From NCBI GenBank assembly GCA_007134805.1, contig SLKB01000227.1, positions 1 through 5,608 of the forward strand: DNA of 5,608 nt. The letters run 5' to 3'. The translations under genes and the position numbers were made by a program. The stretch comes from Paracoccaceae bacterium (GTDB lineage Bacteria; Pseudomonadota; Alphaproteobacteria; Rhodobacterales; Rhodobacteraceae). The first letter of the stretch is position 1; every line of letters begins with the position of its first letter. Below are positions 5,605 to 5,608 of this stretch, piece by piece. The notes beneath the pieces were generated by a model. It ran no database searches. It saw nothing but the letters and a program-made list of their open reading frames with translations, and was not told the origin of the DNA.

Positions 5605-5608
5605 GGCG

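Overview
The window is high-GC DNA. Its gene types and codon bias (strong G/C at third positions), together with a prolyl-tRNA synthetase carrying only a shortened insertion region, point to an alphaproteobacterium, most likely of the Rhodobacter/Paracoccus group (Rhodobacteraceae). This placement is inferred from sequence style, not from a database match.

Layout from left to right: (1) the last 60 codons of a plus-strand gene, probably a GH13 sucrose/glucan enzyme such as amylosucrase; (2) a very GC-rich convergent spacer with a GGCCG repeat, an 11-G run and three tandem hairpins; (3) a minus-strand pair, transcribed right to left, made of a BNR/Asp-box beta-propeller protein followed 71 bp later by a hemerythrin (HHE) protein; (4) a divergent spacer of about 340 bp with an AT-rich core, nested dyads, a strong hairpin and short direct repeats; (5) a plus-strand gene for a 577-residue protein of unknown function with several strongly patterned Asp/His/Cys blocks; (6) minus-strand proS, convergent with the 577-codon gene and separated from it by only 10 bp.

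proS is housekeeping. The propeller and hemerythrin genes probably share a transcript and may act together, but nothing in the sequence fixes their substrate. The 577-residue protein is the least explained item. Its N-terminal two thirds can be read as a ThuA/class-I-amidotransferase-like alpha/beta core with an unusual Gly-Asp-His turn, and its C-terminal third is a separate, probably helical region. It stands alone on its strand, with its own leader region, between minus-strand genes, which fits an accessory or inserted gene. No tRNA, rRNA, CRISPR array, insertion sequence or phage gene is visible.
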